A DNA stretch of 64,000 bases from positions 107,973-171,972 of the forward strand of contig JAETQI010000002.1 of NCBI GenBank assembly GCA_021770755.1, read 5' to 3'. The notes beneath the pieces are model-generated. The model saw nothing but the letters and a program-made list of their open reading frames with translations, was not told the DNA's origin and made no database searches. This stretch comes from Lachnospiraceae bacterium (GTDB lineage: Bacteria > Bacillota > Clostridia > Lachnospirales > Lachnospiraceae). Every line of letters begins with the position of its first letter. The first letter of the stretch is position 1. Below, in pieces: positions 38,745 to 48,455 of this stretch. The position numbers and the translations under genes were made by a program.

Positions 38745-39606
38745 CTTTAGCCCTACCTTTCCAGAGCCTGCGCTTCTTGTTCTCCTCCACTTCCTTATTC
38801 TGGATCATGCTGATCTTCTCCCGCAGCCCGTTAGCGTCGAGATTGCGGTACAGTTTTCCCTCGTAAGTGACACTGACATGACCGGTCTCCTCCGACACAA
38901 TGATCGTGAGCGCGTCCGTCACCTCTGATATGCCCACGCCCGCGCGGTGCCTCGTCCCCAGCTCCTTGCTGATCTGCATATTGTCAGACAGCGGCAGATA
39001 ACAGGTTGCCGATACCACCCTGTTTCCGCGTATGATCACCGCGCCGTCATGCAGCGGCGTATTATGTTCAAAGATATTGATGATCAGTTGGCTGGAGATC
39101 AGACCATCCACCTCAATACCTGTTCTCTCGTATTCCGTGAGCAGCACATTCTGCTCGATCACCATGAGCGCACCCGTCTTCACCTTGCCCATCTCGAAGC
39201 TCGCCTTCACCAGATCGTTCACCGTCTTGTCTGAAAAGCGCTCATCCGTCGGTTTCTCAAACGTGATCAGGTTCGTGACGAAGCTCTTGCGCCCGAGCTC
39301 CTCGAGCGCATGCCTGAGTTCCGGCTGAAGGATGACGATCATCGCCGTGACCGCTATGCTCAGCACATGCTCCACGATCCATATGATCGTGTGCATCTTA
39401 AAAACGATCGCCAGCAGGATGAATGCTATGATGATGACGATCCCTTTCATGAGAAGCCACACCTTGGTATGCTTTACCCATGCCATGATCTGATACAGTA
39501 AAAAGGATATAATGATAACCTCCACTATATCCTGCCATCTGATGTTAAAACTGCGCAATGATAACGTCTCCATATAGGAACTAAGACGTTCAAGAATCAT
39601 ATCCAT
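38734..39606 (-). CDS. cdaA: Diadenylate cyclase CdaA
   Basis: Three N-terminal TMs, then HDGAVIIRGNRVVSATCYLPLSDN and GTRHRAGVGISEVTDA (DAC motifs DGA, RHR). Confidence 0.96.
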   Translation of the reverse strand: MDMILERLSSYMETLSLRSFNIRWQDIVEVIIISFLLYQIMAWVKHTKVWLLMKGIVIIIAFILLAIVFKMHTIIWIVEHVLSIAVTAMIVILQPELRHALEELGRKSFVTNLITFEKPTDERFSDKTVNDLVKASFEMGKVKTGALMVIEQNVLLTEYERTGIEVDGLISSQLIINIFEHNTPLHDGAVIIRGNRVVSATCYLPLSDNMQISKELGTRHRAGVGISEVTDALTIIVSEETGHVSVTYEGKLYRNLDANGLREKISMIQNKEVEENKKRRLWKGRAKDEK

Positions 39607-39621
39607 TTTGATCCATCCTTT

Positions 39622-40581
39622 TTATCTATCCCTCTTCTGCTCCCTGACTGCCTTTTCCGGCACCCGGATCGTCTTGACCCGCTTCTGCGGTGCCGCCACT
39701 GTATTCTTGGGGACAGCCTTCACATAATAATAATATTCATCATCCTCAAACTGCACATACTCCGTGCGGGAGTAATCCACATTGAACACAAAAAATTCCA
39801 GTATCTTTGCGATCGCCACCGACACCACACTGCCAACGATCAGTCCGACGATCGAGAGGTTCGTGTTGTACATCAGATCCCCGAAAAGCATAATCAGTAC
39901 ATCCAGAAGCGCCCCCGTGATCATGGCGATCATCCACGCATAATCGACGCTGAGCCGCCGGATGAAATACACGACGATCAAGGTGGCAACAAAAGCTGCC
40001 AGCGTCACATACATCGCTTTGTTCCCGAGCATCCCGTCAATGACATAGCGGAATTTCTCCAGCGCGCCGTCGTCCTCAAAGGTGCTCAGCATCGACGCAT
40101 TGTCGATCATATAACTCACCGTGTAATACACGATGGTCCCGCTCGCGACCGACACCGCCGAGAACGGTGTTCCCACAAGCCCCATTGCGATCGGCATCAC
40201 ATAGGGGATCTTCAGCATGAAGCAAAGCGGTGTGAACAGCACAGCGATCGTATCCCTGGACGAAAACCGAAAATAGAGAATGAACAGCAGCAGAAACACC
40301 ACCAGCGCCACCAGTGCACATTCCATTGAAAATTTGTACAGGTGTCCGAGCGTGACCGCCGCTGCCACGAACACGATAAAATTCATCGGCAGGAACGAAC
40401 ATATAAGCGCAAGTACCAGAACGACCACCGCTTTTTTCAGTTCGCTCATGTAACCGATGCTGCTGTTGATCATGACCAGCGTCACGAGCGCCAGCAAAAA
40501 CTTAAAGATTGGCGTGAGATACAGCTCATATCTGCTATAAAACTTCCTCAACTGTTCCCTAAAAACCAAAAGGTCTGTCAT
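39622..40581 (-). CDS. Uncharacterised polytopic membrane protein
   Basis: 319 aa with multiple TM segments, co-directional with cdaA. Confidence 0.75.
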   Translation of the reverse strand: MTDLLVFREQLRKFYSRYELYLTPIFKFLLALVTLVMINSSIGYMSELKKAVVVLVLALICSFLPMNFIVFVAAAVTLGHLYKFSMECALVALVVFLLLFILYFRFSSRDTIAVLFTPLCFMLKIPYVMPIAMGLVGTPFSAVSVASGTIVYYTVSYMIDNASMLSTFEDDGALEKFRYVIDGMLGNKAMYVTLAAFVATLIVVYFIRRLSVDYAWMIAMITGALLDVLIMLFGDLMYNTNLSIVGLIVGSVVSVAIAKILEFFVFNVDYSRTEYVQFEDDEYYYYVKAVPKNTVAAPQKRVKTIRVPEKAVREQKRDR

Positions 40582-40611
40582 AATTATTTCCTCTCCAACC
40601 TATCCCAAAAA

Positions 40612-41010
40612 TCATTTTTTGGTCTCCCGCTCATACATATAAGCAAGTTTTTTGAGATTATTGTAATATGTTTTAAGGCTCTTTCTTGCCTTTGTATACC
40701 GATAGGTATATACCCCGTACGAGATCAATGCATATGCCGCCGTAAAGATCAGATAATAAATAATCACTGACTTTGCAAAACCGAACAGATCCATCTTGTA
40801 GATGTCTGCCATAAAAACTTCAAAATCATAGAAAATAAACATTGCAAATAAAATAACATACGCAATCGTTGCGCTGATGATCGACTTGATGACCTGAAGT
40901 CCGATATAATCGCCCCGGAAATAATTCCCGATCGCGACATTCTTCCTCCCCTCATCCGCCTCGTAACATGCCATTTTTGTCATCAGCCGGACTCTTTCTT
41001 CATTCAACAT
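40612..41010 (-). CDS. Uncharacterised membrane protein
   Basis: 132 aa, two predicted TM segments, basic C-terminus. Confidence 0.65.
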   Translation of the reverse strand: MLNEERVRLMTKMACYEADEGRKNVAIGNYFRGDYIGLQVIKSIISATIAYVILFAMFIFYDFEVFMADIYKMDLFGFAKSVIIYYLIFTAAYALISYGVYTYRYTKARKSLKTYYNNLKKLAYMYERETKK

Positions 41011-41038
41011 AACGGTCCTTCCTTATGCGGTCATAAAG

Positions 41039-41452
41039 CTACTGTCTGTCGAGGAAACGCATCTTATTCCCTGTGGACTGCGGCTTCTTGGGCTCCACCA
41101 GTACAGCCTTTGGCTTATCCATCACGCTGGAAAGATTGTTCGTCATCTCGCGCTTGCACTTCTCGCAGTACTTTCCTGACCGGATCGACGCTCCGCAGTT
41201 CTCGCACGGGATCTTTACCGGGGAATCCTCCGTAAACTCCAGGCGCTCCTCACGGATCCACTGCTGGATCTGACCCACCTCAACCTCGCAGTCCTCAGCA
41301 ACCTGCTTGATATCCGCCAGACGGTTCTCGCGGATGTACTTCTTCACCGCCTGAAACTTTTCCTCAAGCTTATCCTTGCACGCCGGACAGATCGGCATCC
41401 CCGATATGTAATTGAACAGCTTGCCACATTTTCTACAGTTTCTTACATTCAT
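41039..41452 (-). CDS. Flagellar-operon-type zinc-ribbon protein (YvyF-like)
   Basis: MNVRNCRKCGKLFNYISGMPICPACKDKLEEKFQAVKKYIREN...IPCENCGASIRSGKYCEKCK. Confidence 0.75.
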   Translation of the reverse strand: MNVRNCRKCGKLFNYISGMPICPACKDKLEEKFQAVKKYIRENRLADIKQVAEDCEVEVGQIQQWIREERLEFTEDSPVKIPCENCGASIRSGKYCEKCKREMTNNLSSVMDKPKAVLVEPKKPQSTGNKMRFLDRQ

Positions 41453-41481
41453 TGAAAATCCCTCCATTGATAATTTTATTC

Positions 41482-42228
41482 CTACATCCCTTCGCCGATG
41501 CAGAGTGCTATGAAATAAACCGACTTTACTCCATGCCGCTTTAACTCCAGGGCAACGGCATCCAATGTACTCCCTGTCGTGTATATGTCATCGACAAGAA
41601 TTGTTTTCTTTAATTTTACAACATTTGAGGTAATATTGAAAGCCTTTTTCAAATTATTTTGTCTTTCTTGTATGGTAAGTTCTTTCTGGGGCACTGTTTT
41701 CCTGACTCTTTTCACCAGTTTTTCATACATCGTTATCCCCGTGAGCCTTGACAGCTCCGCCGCGACAAGCTCTGCCTGGTTGTATCCCCTGCTCCTTCTG
41801 CGCGAGGCGTGGACCGGGACCGGGATGATGGAATCCGCCTGCATCATGCGGATCTCATCCGCAAGCCGCCCGCAGATATCCTGCGCATAAAACGCCGCGT
41901 ACTCGCACCGCCTGCCATACTTGAAACGGTAGATGCTCTTGCGCATACTCTGATAGTCATACAGGGCATAACCGTGATCATACACATGTTTTCGCCGCGT
42001 ACAGTCCTGACAGTATTCTCCCGCGCCAGACTCCCCCGGCTCCCCCATAAGCTGTTTTCCGCACCGCCTGCACCGAGGCTCGACGATGTACTGCGGTTTT
42101 GTCCTGCACTGGCTGCAGATCAGCCCGTCTCCCATCGGCACAGGCTCGTCGCACACAGGGCACCGCCGCGGAAATGCCATGCCAAGCAGCGCGTCCTTTA
42201 TTCTGTTTCCTGATTCATGATCTCGCAT
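41482..42228 (-). CDS. ComF family protein
   Basis: RRCPVCDEPVPMGDGLICSQC zinc finger; KTILVDDIYTTGSTLDAVALELKRHG PRTase motif. Confidence 0.92.
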   Translation of the reverse strand: MRDHESGNRIKDALLGMAFPRRCPVCDEPVPMGDGLICSQCRTKPQYIVEPRCRRCGKQLMGEPGESGAGEYCQDCTRRKHVYDHGYALYDYQSMRKSIYRFKYGRRCEYAAFYAQDICGRLADEIRMMQADSIIPVPVHASRRRSRGYNQAELVAAELSRLTGITMYEKLVKRVRKTVPQKELTIQERQNNLKKAFNITSNVVKLKKTILVDDIYTTGSTLDAVALELKRHGVKSVYFIALCIGEGM

Positions 42229-44468
42229 ATTCTTTCCTTTAACCCTGTATATCGCTTCTGCTCGTTCTCGTTGGCGATCATCTGGCTGACCGTCTCCCTG
42301 CTCCCCAGGATCGTCACACAGTTTTTCGCCCGCGTGACGCCGGTGTAGAGCAGGTTTCTGTTAAACAGCATCTTCGGACCGGTGAGCAGCGGCAGGATCA
42401 CCGCAGGGTACTCACTGCCCTGTGACTTGTGGATCGTGACGGCATAGGCAAGCTCGATCTCGTCAAGCCCGGTGATCGGGTAGGTGACCCTGCGCAGATC
42501 GTCATACTCCACGACCACCGTCTTTGCCGTCTCGTTGATCTCTTTTATGATACCCACATCTCCGTTAAATACACCCTGCCCGCTGTCCACTGCAATGCCG
42601 TATCTGCTGACGACTTCCCACTCAAGCTGATAGTTATTTTTGATCTGCATCACCTTGTCGCCCAGGCGGAACACGCCGTCGCCGTGCGCCAGCTCAAGCT
42701 TCTCCGGAGAGGGCGGGTTGAGATACTGCTGCAGGATCCCGTTTAGGGTCTCCACGCCAAGCGCTCCCTTTCGCATCGGCGTGAGCACCTGGATATCATA
42801 GATTCCCGCCTTTACATATCTTGGCAGTTTTTCCGTGATCAGCAGGATCATATGTTTATAGATCACATTGACATTATCCCGCTCCAGAAAGAAAAAGTCC
42901 CTGCTCTTGTTGTCCAGCCTGATCGCTTTTCCTTCATTAATATAGTGTGCATTGACCACGATGTCGCTCTCACCCGCCTGCCGGAAGATCTTTGACAGCA
43001 CGACCGTGGCGATGCACCCGCTCACCATCAGGTCTTTGAGCACCTGCCCCGGCCCGACGCTTGGCAACTGGTTCCTGTCCCCGACCATCACAAGCCTCGT
43101 TCCCGGCGCGATCGCCTTTAACAGCGACTGAAACAGATGGATATCCACCATCGACATCTCATCGATGATGATGACATCCGCCTCCAGCGGATTGAGCTCG
43201 TTCTTCTCAAAATGCACAGCGGATGACTGCCTGTCATCCGACATATCACCGTTTAACTCCAGCAGCCGGTGGATCGTCTTCGCCTCAAATCCCGTCGCCT
43301 CTGTCATGCGCTTTGCCGCCCTTCCTGTGGGCGCTGCCAGGAAGATATCCATGCCCTCCTGCTCAAAGTAGCGGATGATCATGTTGATCGTCGTCGTCTT
43401 TCCGGTACCAGGACCGCCGGAGAGGATAAAGATCCCGTTTTGAACCGCCTCCGTCACAGCCTTGCGCTGAAGCGAATCCAGCTCCATATGGCTGGCCTCC
43501 TCCAGCTTCCCGATCTTCTTTTCGAGCTGTTCCAGCTCCACTTTTGTAAAGCGCTCCGCCCCGTCGAACGCCCGCTGGAGCTCATAGAGCATTCTGGCGC
43601 AGTTCAGCTCCGCGTAGTAGGCACCCGTACTGTAGATGCACAGCATTTTCTCTCCGTCATCCAGCTCTTTTTCCTTGATCACAAGCTTCCTGTCGATCGC
43701 AAGGTTAGTGATCTGCGGCTCGATCTGCTCCGGCCGAAGCCCCAGCATATCGGCAGCTTTTTCCAGTAGCTGTCCCTGCGGCAGAAAGACATGTCCCTCC
43801 GCCCCTGCCTGTAGCAGTGTATACAGTATCCCGCTTCTGATCCTGTAATCCGAGTCCGTGTGGATCCCGATGCGCGATGCGATCTCATCCGCGATGCGAA
43901 AGCCGATGCCAGTCACATCCTCCGCCAGCTTGTACGGATTCTCCTGCATGATCTTATACAGTCCCATCCCGTACTGCTTGTAGATCTTAACTGCCAGCGT
44001 GTTGGAAATGCCATACTTCTGCAGGAAGAACATCGCATCCCTGGCGTCCTTTTTCTCCTCGACCTGCTCCGCGATCTCCCGCGCCTTGCGCTCGCTGATC
44101 CCCTTGATCTCCGCAAGCCTGTGGGGTTCCTCCTCGATGATCCGAAACGTATCATCCCCGAAATGCCGCACGATGCGGGCGGCGAGCGCCGCGCCGACTC
44201 CCTTGACCGCGCCCGACCCCAGATAGCGCTCCACCGCGACCCTGTCCTCCGGCGCGATCACAGCAAACCGTTCCACCTTAAATTGTTTTCCGTAGACTGC
44301 ATGCTCTACGTAAGTTCCCTCCGCCTCGATACTCTCACCCTCGTCCAGATTGGTGAAGATCCCGGTACAGGTAATCTCCAGATCCTCCACCTTGAGATTG
44401 ATCACCCCGTAACCGTTATCGGCGTTTTTAAATATCACATGCTCGACAAAACCTTTCAGTTTCTCCAA
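42198..44468 (-). CDS. recD2: RecD2-like ATP-dependent DNA helicase
   Basis: ILSGGPGTGKTTTINMIIRYF; IIIDEMSMVDIHLFQSLLKAI; AYAVTIHKSQGSEYPAVILPL; TTG start 44468 after GGAGGG. Confidence 0.92.
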   Translation of the reverse strand: MEKLKGFVEHVIFKNADNGYGVINLKVEDLEITCTGIFTNLDEGESIEAEGTYVEHAVYGKQFKVERFAVIAPEDRVAVERYLGSGAVKGVGAALAARIVRHFGDDTFRIIEEEPHRLAEIKGISERKAREIAEQVEEKKDARDAMFFLQKYGISNTLAVKIYKQYGMGLYKIMQENPYKLAEDVTGIGFRIADEIASRIGIHTDSDYRIRSGILYTLLQAGAEGHVFLPQGQLLEKAADMLGLRPEQIEPQITNLAIDRKLVIKEKELDDGEKMLCIYSTGAYYAELNCARMLYELQRAFDGAERFTKVELEQLEKKIGKLEEASHMELDSLQRKAVTEAVQNGIFILSGGPGTGKTTTINMIIRYFEQEGMDIFLAAPTGRAAKRMTEATGFEAKTIHRLLELNGDMSDDRQSSAVHFEKNELNPLEADVIIIDEMSMVDIHLFQSLLKAIAPGTRLVMVGDRNQLPSVGPGQVLKDLMVSGCIATVVLSKIFRQAGESDIVVNAHYINEGKAIRLDNKSRDFFFLERDNVNVIYKHMILLITEKLPRYVKAGIYDIQVLTPMRKGALGVETLNGILQQYLNPPSPEKLELAHGDGVFRLGDKVMQIKNNYQLEWEVVSRYGIAVDSGQGVFNGDVGIIKEINETAKTVVVEYDDLRRVTYPITGLDEIELAYAVTIHKSQGSEYPAVILPLLTGPKMLFNRNLLYTGVTRAKNCVTILGSRETVSQMIANENEQKRYTGLKERICEIMNQETE

Positions 44469-44490
44469 GTCGCCTGTCCCTCCATAATGC

Positions 44491-44530
44491 AACAGCCGAC
44501 CTGTTCTTTCAAACAAGGTCGGCTGTTTTT
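44491..44530 (+). terminator. Intrinsic-terminator-like hairpin oriented on the + strand
   Basis: AACAGCCGACC...GGTCGGCTGTT (11-bp perfect stem) followed by TTT on + strand. Confidence 0.65.
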
Positions 44531-44545
44531 CTCCAGAAATATTTC

Positions 44546-44935
44546 CTATTCCGCTGAAAGCTCTTCCGGCTGCACTACCCCGATACCGTAATTGCGTTTC
44601 ATCTGCTCGTACAGAATATTGGCCAGTCCCAGACCATCGCCGTCCGTCACATTATCGCACAATTCCTGCACTGCAAAATCCTTAAAATAATCTACCATTT
44701 TTGTCGCATAGCCATTTTCATCGTCATCTGAGAAAACTTTTGTCGTCTCCATCATCGAATTGAAGACCTGCTCCACAAAATAGGACTCAAACTCCTTGCA
44801 CGCCTCTTTGAGTTCTTTCTCATCCGCCGCCGTACTGCCATTTTCAAGCTTACTCTGCAGCGTCTCCGCCTTGCTGTTGGAAGCCTGGTTTGTCATGTAA
44901 TCTGCGTACGCAGAACCTATCCCGCCAATATCCAT
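44546..44935 (-). CDS. flgJ: Rod-binding protein, FlgJ N-terminal-like
   Basis: LKEACKEFESYFVEQVFNSMMETTKVFSDDDENGYATKMVDYFKDFAVQEL. Confidence 0.85.
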   Translation of the reverse strand: MDIGGIGSAYADYMTNQASNSKAETLQSKLENGSTAADEKELKEACKEFESYFVEQVFNSMMETTKVFSDDDENGYATKMVDYFKDFAVQELCDNVTDGDGLGLANILYEQMKRNYGIGVVQPEELSAE

Positions 44936-44956
44936 ACTACACTCATCCCCTTTATG

Positions 44957-45778
44957 TTATCTCTTCAACTGGTTTGCCTGCTGAAGCATCTCATCCGAAG
45001 TCGTAATCACCTTGGAGTTCATCTCATAAGCTCTCTGCGCCACGATCAGATTGACCATCTCATCCGCGATCTGGACATTGGAGCCCTCCAGATATCCCTG
45101 GATCATTTTTGTCTTGGGCAGGTTATCGTTCTCCGCCTCGTTCATCGCCTCTCCGCTCGCCGAAGTCTCCGAATACAGGCTGTCGCCTTCCTTGCTCAGA
45201 CCTGCCGGATTGTTGAACTGCCAGAGCCCGATCGAAACCTCCAGACTCTCCGGAACGCCTTCTTCATTCGGATAATACAGCATGCCGTCGTTGCGTCCCA
45301 CCGTGATCTTGCTGGTGACGATATCATCATCCTCGAGAATGATCGGCTCCCCCTCGGAGTCCAGCACGGGAAGTCCGTCTGTCGTCTCCAGTGTGATCCC
45401 TTCTGGTCCGACCGCAAAGACGAAATTACCGTTCCGTGTATAGTATGTATTGCCGTCCGCGCCCCTGATCCCGAAAAAGCCGTTTCCGTTCAGCGCAAAG
45501 TTCGCGGAGCCGGGCGTCTCGAGCAGGCTTCCGTCCGTGAAGATCGAGGTGATCGAAGAATTCCGGACACCCAGTCCCACCTCTGCGCCGATCGGTTTAT
45601 TCGCACCGTTTGCAGTCGTGGTCCTCGTCTGTATCGTCTGATATAAAAGTGATTTGAACTCCATAACCTCCGACTTATAACCTGTCGTGTTCACGTTGGC
45701 GAGGTTATTGGCAATATTATCTACATTTAACTGCTGCGCGATCATACCTGTCGCGCCTGTCCACAATGATCGTACCAT
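44957..45778 (-). CDS. flgG: Flagellar basal-body rod protein FlgG-like
   Basis: MVRSLWTGATGMIAQQLNVDNIANNLANVNTTGYKSEVMEFKSLLYQTI; NVQIADEMVNLIVAQRAYEMNSKVITTSDEML. Confidence 0.92.
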   Translation of the reverse strand: MVRSLWTGATGMIAQQLNVDNIANNLANVNTTGYKSEVMEFKSLLYQTIQTRTTTANGANKPIGAEVGLGVRNSSITSIFTDGSLLETPGSANFALNGNGFFGIRGADGNTYYTRNGNFVFAVGPEGITLETTDGLPVLDSEGEPIILEDDDIVTSKITVGRNDGMLYYPNEEGVPESLEVSIGLWQFNNPAGLSKEGDSLYSETSASGEAMNEAENDNLPKTKMIQGYLEGSNVQIADEMVNLIVAQRAYEMNSKVITTSDEMLQQANQLKR

Positions 45779-45794
45779 CTATCTTTCCCCCTTA

Positions 45795-46571
45795 TCAAAG
45801 CTTGCTGAGTGTCATCGTCTTCTCAAGCGTCTCGTCAAATGTCGTCAGCATCTTCTGATTTGACTCGTACTGCCTTGAGATCGTTATCATGTTCACCATT
45901 TCCTTGACAACATTCGCGTTTGACATCTCGAGATATCCCTGGCGGACATCCGGATCTTCCACGTCGATCTCCACTGCCCCCTCCTTGGTATCCCACATCG
46001 TCTCACCGTAATGCGTCAGATAATCCGTATCCTCAAAATCCGATATCTTGAGGCTCGCCACAAGCCTGTCATCCTGATAGATATCCCCGTTCCGGTCAAA
46101 GACCGTAGTGCCCGCTGTCGTAGAGAGCTGGATCCTGCCGTTCTCACCAAGGACATAATCGCCGTCCTTCGTCACAAGATACCCTTCCTTGGTGATGGTA
46201 AACCCACCGTCCCTCGTATATTTTGTGGAGGTCTCGCCCGATTTGCTGGTAAACTCAATATTGAAAAAACCGTTTCCGCCAAGCGCGATATCATACGTGT
46301 TCCCCGTATCCCTGAGCGATCCCTGCGAAAAATCCGTGAAAGTCTCTCCGATCTTCACGCCAAGACTCATATTTCCAAGTCTCCTGGGCGTGTTCGGATT
46401 CTCTGTCAGATCCTTGATCTTGACTGCCATCACTTCCGAGTATGCCTGGCTCGTAGAACCTTCCTTCTTGAAACCGGTCGTATCCGCATTTGCCAGATTA
46501 TTCGCCATGATATCCATTCTGTACTGCTCATTCAACATACCAGTGTATGATGTGTATAGACCTCTAAGCAT
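45795..46571 (-). CDS. Flagellar hook-basal body protein (FlgF/FlgG family)
   Basis: MLRGLYTSYTGMLNEQYRMDIMANNLANADTTGFKKE; SNANVVKEMVNMITISRQYESNQKMLTTFDETL. Confidence 0.9.
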   Translation of the reverse strand: MLRGLYTSYTGMLNEQYRMDIMANNLANADTTGFKKEGSTSQAYSEVMAVKIKDLTENPNTPRRLGNMSLGVKIGETFTDFSQGSLRDTGNTYDIALGGNGFFNIEFTSKSGETSTKYTRDGGFTITKEGYLVTKDGDYVLGENGRIQLSTTAGTTVFDRNGDIYQDDRLVASLKISDFEDTDYLTHYGETMWDTKEGAVEIDVEDPDVRQGYLEMSNANVVKEMVNMITISRQYESNQKMLTTFDETLEKTMTLSKL

Positions 46572-46645
46572 AAGTTCCTCCTAATCCGCTTCAAAACTTT
46601 GACATATTCTGTTCAGGCACTGTCGGAAGAAACGCCGTCTGCCAA

Positions 46646-47638
46646 TCACTCGTCCCTGCTGCCTGCAAGGAACTCCACGTACTTGCCCGTACCGATCGCC
46701 ACCGCGGTCATGGGATCCTCCGCGGTCATCGTGTTGATACCTGTCCGCGATTCGATCAGATCCTCCAGCCCGCAGAGCAGACTGCCGCCGCCCGTGAGGA
46801 CGATCCCCCTGTCTGCGATATCCGCCGCCAGTTCCGGCGGAGTCTTCTCAAGAACGCTGTGGATCGTATCGATGATCTGGGAAGTCGTCTCGCGGAGTGC
46901 TTCCTCCGTCTCCTCGGAAGAGACCCGGATCGTCTTTGGCAGACCTGTGACGAGGTTGCGCCCCCTCACATCCAGATAATCAACTTCCGCCCTCTTAAAT
47001 GCCGAACCTATTTTGATCTTAATGTCTTCTGCTGTTCTCTCACCAATCAAAAGATTGTGTTTTTTTCTCATATATCTGACAATGGCTTCATCGAAGTCAT
47101 CGCCTGCGACCTTGATCGATGCACTGACAACCGTGCCGCCAAGCGAGATCACCGCGATATCAGAAGTGCCGCCCCCGATATCCACGATCATATTGCCGCA
47201 TGGCTTTGAGATATCGATCCCCGCGCCGATCGCTGCAGCGATCGGTTCCTCGATGATCTTGACATCCCTTGCGCCTGCCTGATAAGTCGCATCCTCAACC
47301 GCCTTCTTCTCCACCTCTGTGACGCCGCTCGGCACACATACGGCGATGATCGGCTTTCGGAAAGTCTTCCTGCCAAGCGCCTTCTGGATAAAGTGCTTCA
47401 TCATCTGCTCCGTTACTTTATAATCAGAAATGACACCCTGCCGGAGCGGTCTGACCGCCACGATATTTCCCGGCGTCCTTCCGAGCATCAGCCGCGCATC
47501 CTCTCCGATGGCTTTGATCTTCTGTGTATCCCTGTCAAAAGCAACAACGGAAGGCTCTTTGAGCACAACGCCCTTCCCCCTGATGTAAACTAATATACTC
47601 GCGGTTCCAAGATCGATTCCAATATCTGTGTATTGCAT
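46646..47638 (-). CDS. mreB: MreB/Mbl-family actin-like cell-shape protein
   Basis: DIGIDLGTASILVYIRGKGVVLKEPSVVA; IIEEPIAAAIGAGIDISKPCGNMIVDIGGGTSDIAVIS. Confidence 0.95.
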   Translation of the reverse strand: MQYTDIGIDLGTASILVYIRGKGVVLKEPSVVAFDRDTQKIKAIGEDARLMLGRTPGNIVAVRPLRQGVISDYKVTEQMMKHFIQKALGRKTFRKPIIAVCVPSGVTEVEKKAVEDATYQAGARDVKIIEEPIAAAIGAGIDISKPCGNMIVDIGGGTSDIAVISLGGTVVSASIKVAGDDFDEAIVRYMRKKHNLLIGERTAEDIKIKIGSAFKRAEVDYLDVRGRNLVTGLPKTIRVSSEETEEALRETTSQIIDTIHSVLEKTPPELAADIADRGIVLTGGGSLLCGLEDLIESRTGINTMTAEDPMTAVAIGTGKYVEFLAGSRDE

Positions 47639-47986
47639 GGCTATGTGCCCCTTTCTTTGAATTCAAATTTGTAAAACCAAGTCATTTATCATGTAGGAAC
47701 AGTTCCGTTCCTTCGCTTCGCTGCATAATCTTCTGGTAATTTAGTATTCCCATTCCATTTATATCTATGAAGACAACCTGTAACTAAGCTATTATAACCT
47801 AATTTAACCATTTTTCAAAGGGTTTTCATACTTTTTTTACAATAAAACTTTTGGAACCTCAAATAGTGCCGTCAAATCGGTTTACAGTAACTATATCGGC
47901 CGCTTTTTCACAATACTTTAGTTATTTTCAAAATATTATGTAAATTCATTATATTATCTGACACTTGTTTTGTAAAGTGTTTTTTT

Positions 47987-48031
47987 ATTTAAAAAACTGC
48001 CACAGTCCAGTCTCACTGAACCGTGGCAGTT
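47987..48031 (-). terminator. Rho-independent terminator downstream of bactofilin gene
   Basis: Minus strand AACTGCCAC-n19-GTGGCAGTT followed by TTTT. Confidence 0.85.
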
Positions 48032-48041
48032 CCAGGATCTA

Positions 48042-48443
48042 TCATTCCGCCTCTGCGTCCCCATACATGCTGACCGGTGCCGACGACGACATCGTACATC
48101 TTCCGTCAAACGCCGCTCCCTCGTCGATGACAAGGGATCCTGCCGTGATGTTTCCGGCGATCTTGCCGGTGGACAACAGTTCCAGCTTTCCCTGGACCGT
48201 GATATCGCCATCCACCCTTCCGGAGATGATCACGCTCTGTGCCGTGATGTTTCCCTTAACCTGTCCCTCCGCGCTGAGTATCAGCTTTTTCTCGCAGGAA
48301 CAGTTTCCGTTGATCACGCCGTCGATCCGGATCGTCTCCGCCGAAGTCAGATCACCGTCAAAGGTGGTCTCCTTTCCGATCAGCGTGCTGACCTTCTCCC
48401 GTCCATCATCCGCATACGCAGAATTCTTGTTTTTTCCCAACAT
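48042..48443 (-). CDS. Bactofilin (polymer-forming cytoskeletal protein)
   Basis: TLIGKETTFDGDLTSAETIRIDGVINGNCSCEKKLILSAEGQVKGNITAQSVIISGRVDGDITVQGKLELLSTGKIAGNI. Confidence 0.93.
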   Translation of the reverse strand: MLGKNKNSAYADDGREKVSTLIGKETTFDGDLTSAETIRIDGVINGNCSCEKKLILSAEGQVKGNITAQSVIISGRVDGDITVQGKLELLSTGKIAGNITAGSLVIDEGAAFDGRCTMSSSAPVSMYGDAEAE

Positions 48444-48455
48444 GATATCCTCCTT

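Noticed and set aside
44468-44516. Upstream TTG start of the RecD2 ORF at 44516
   Set aside because: It lies inside the 44491-44527 hairpin with no RBS; TTG 44468 follows GGAGGG at suitable spacing.
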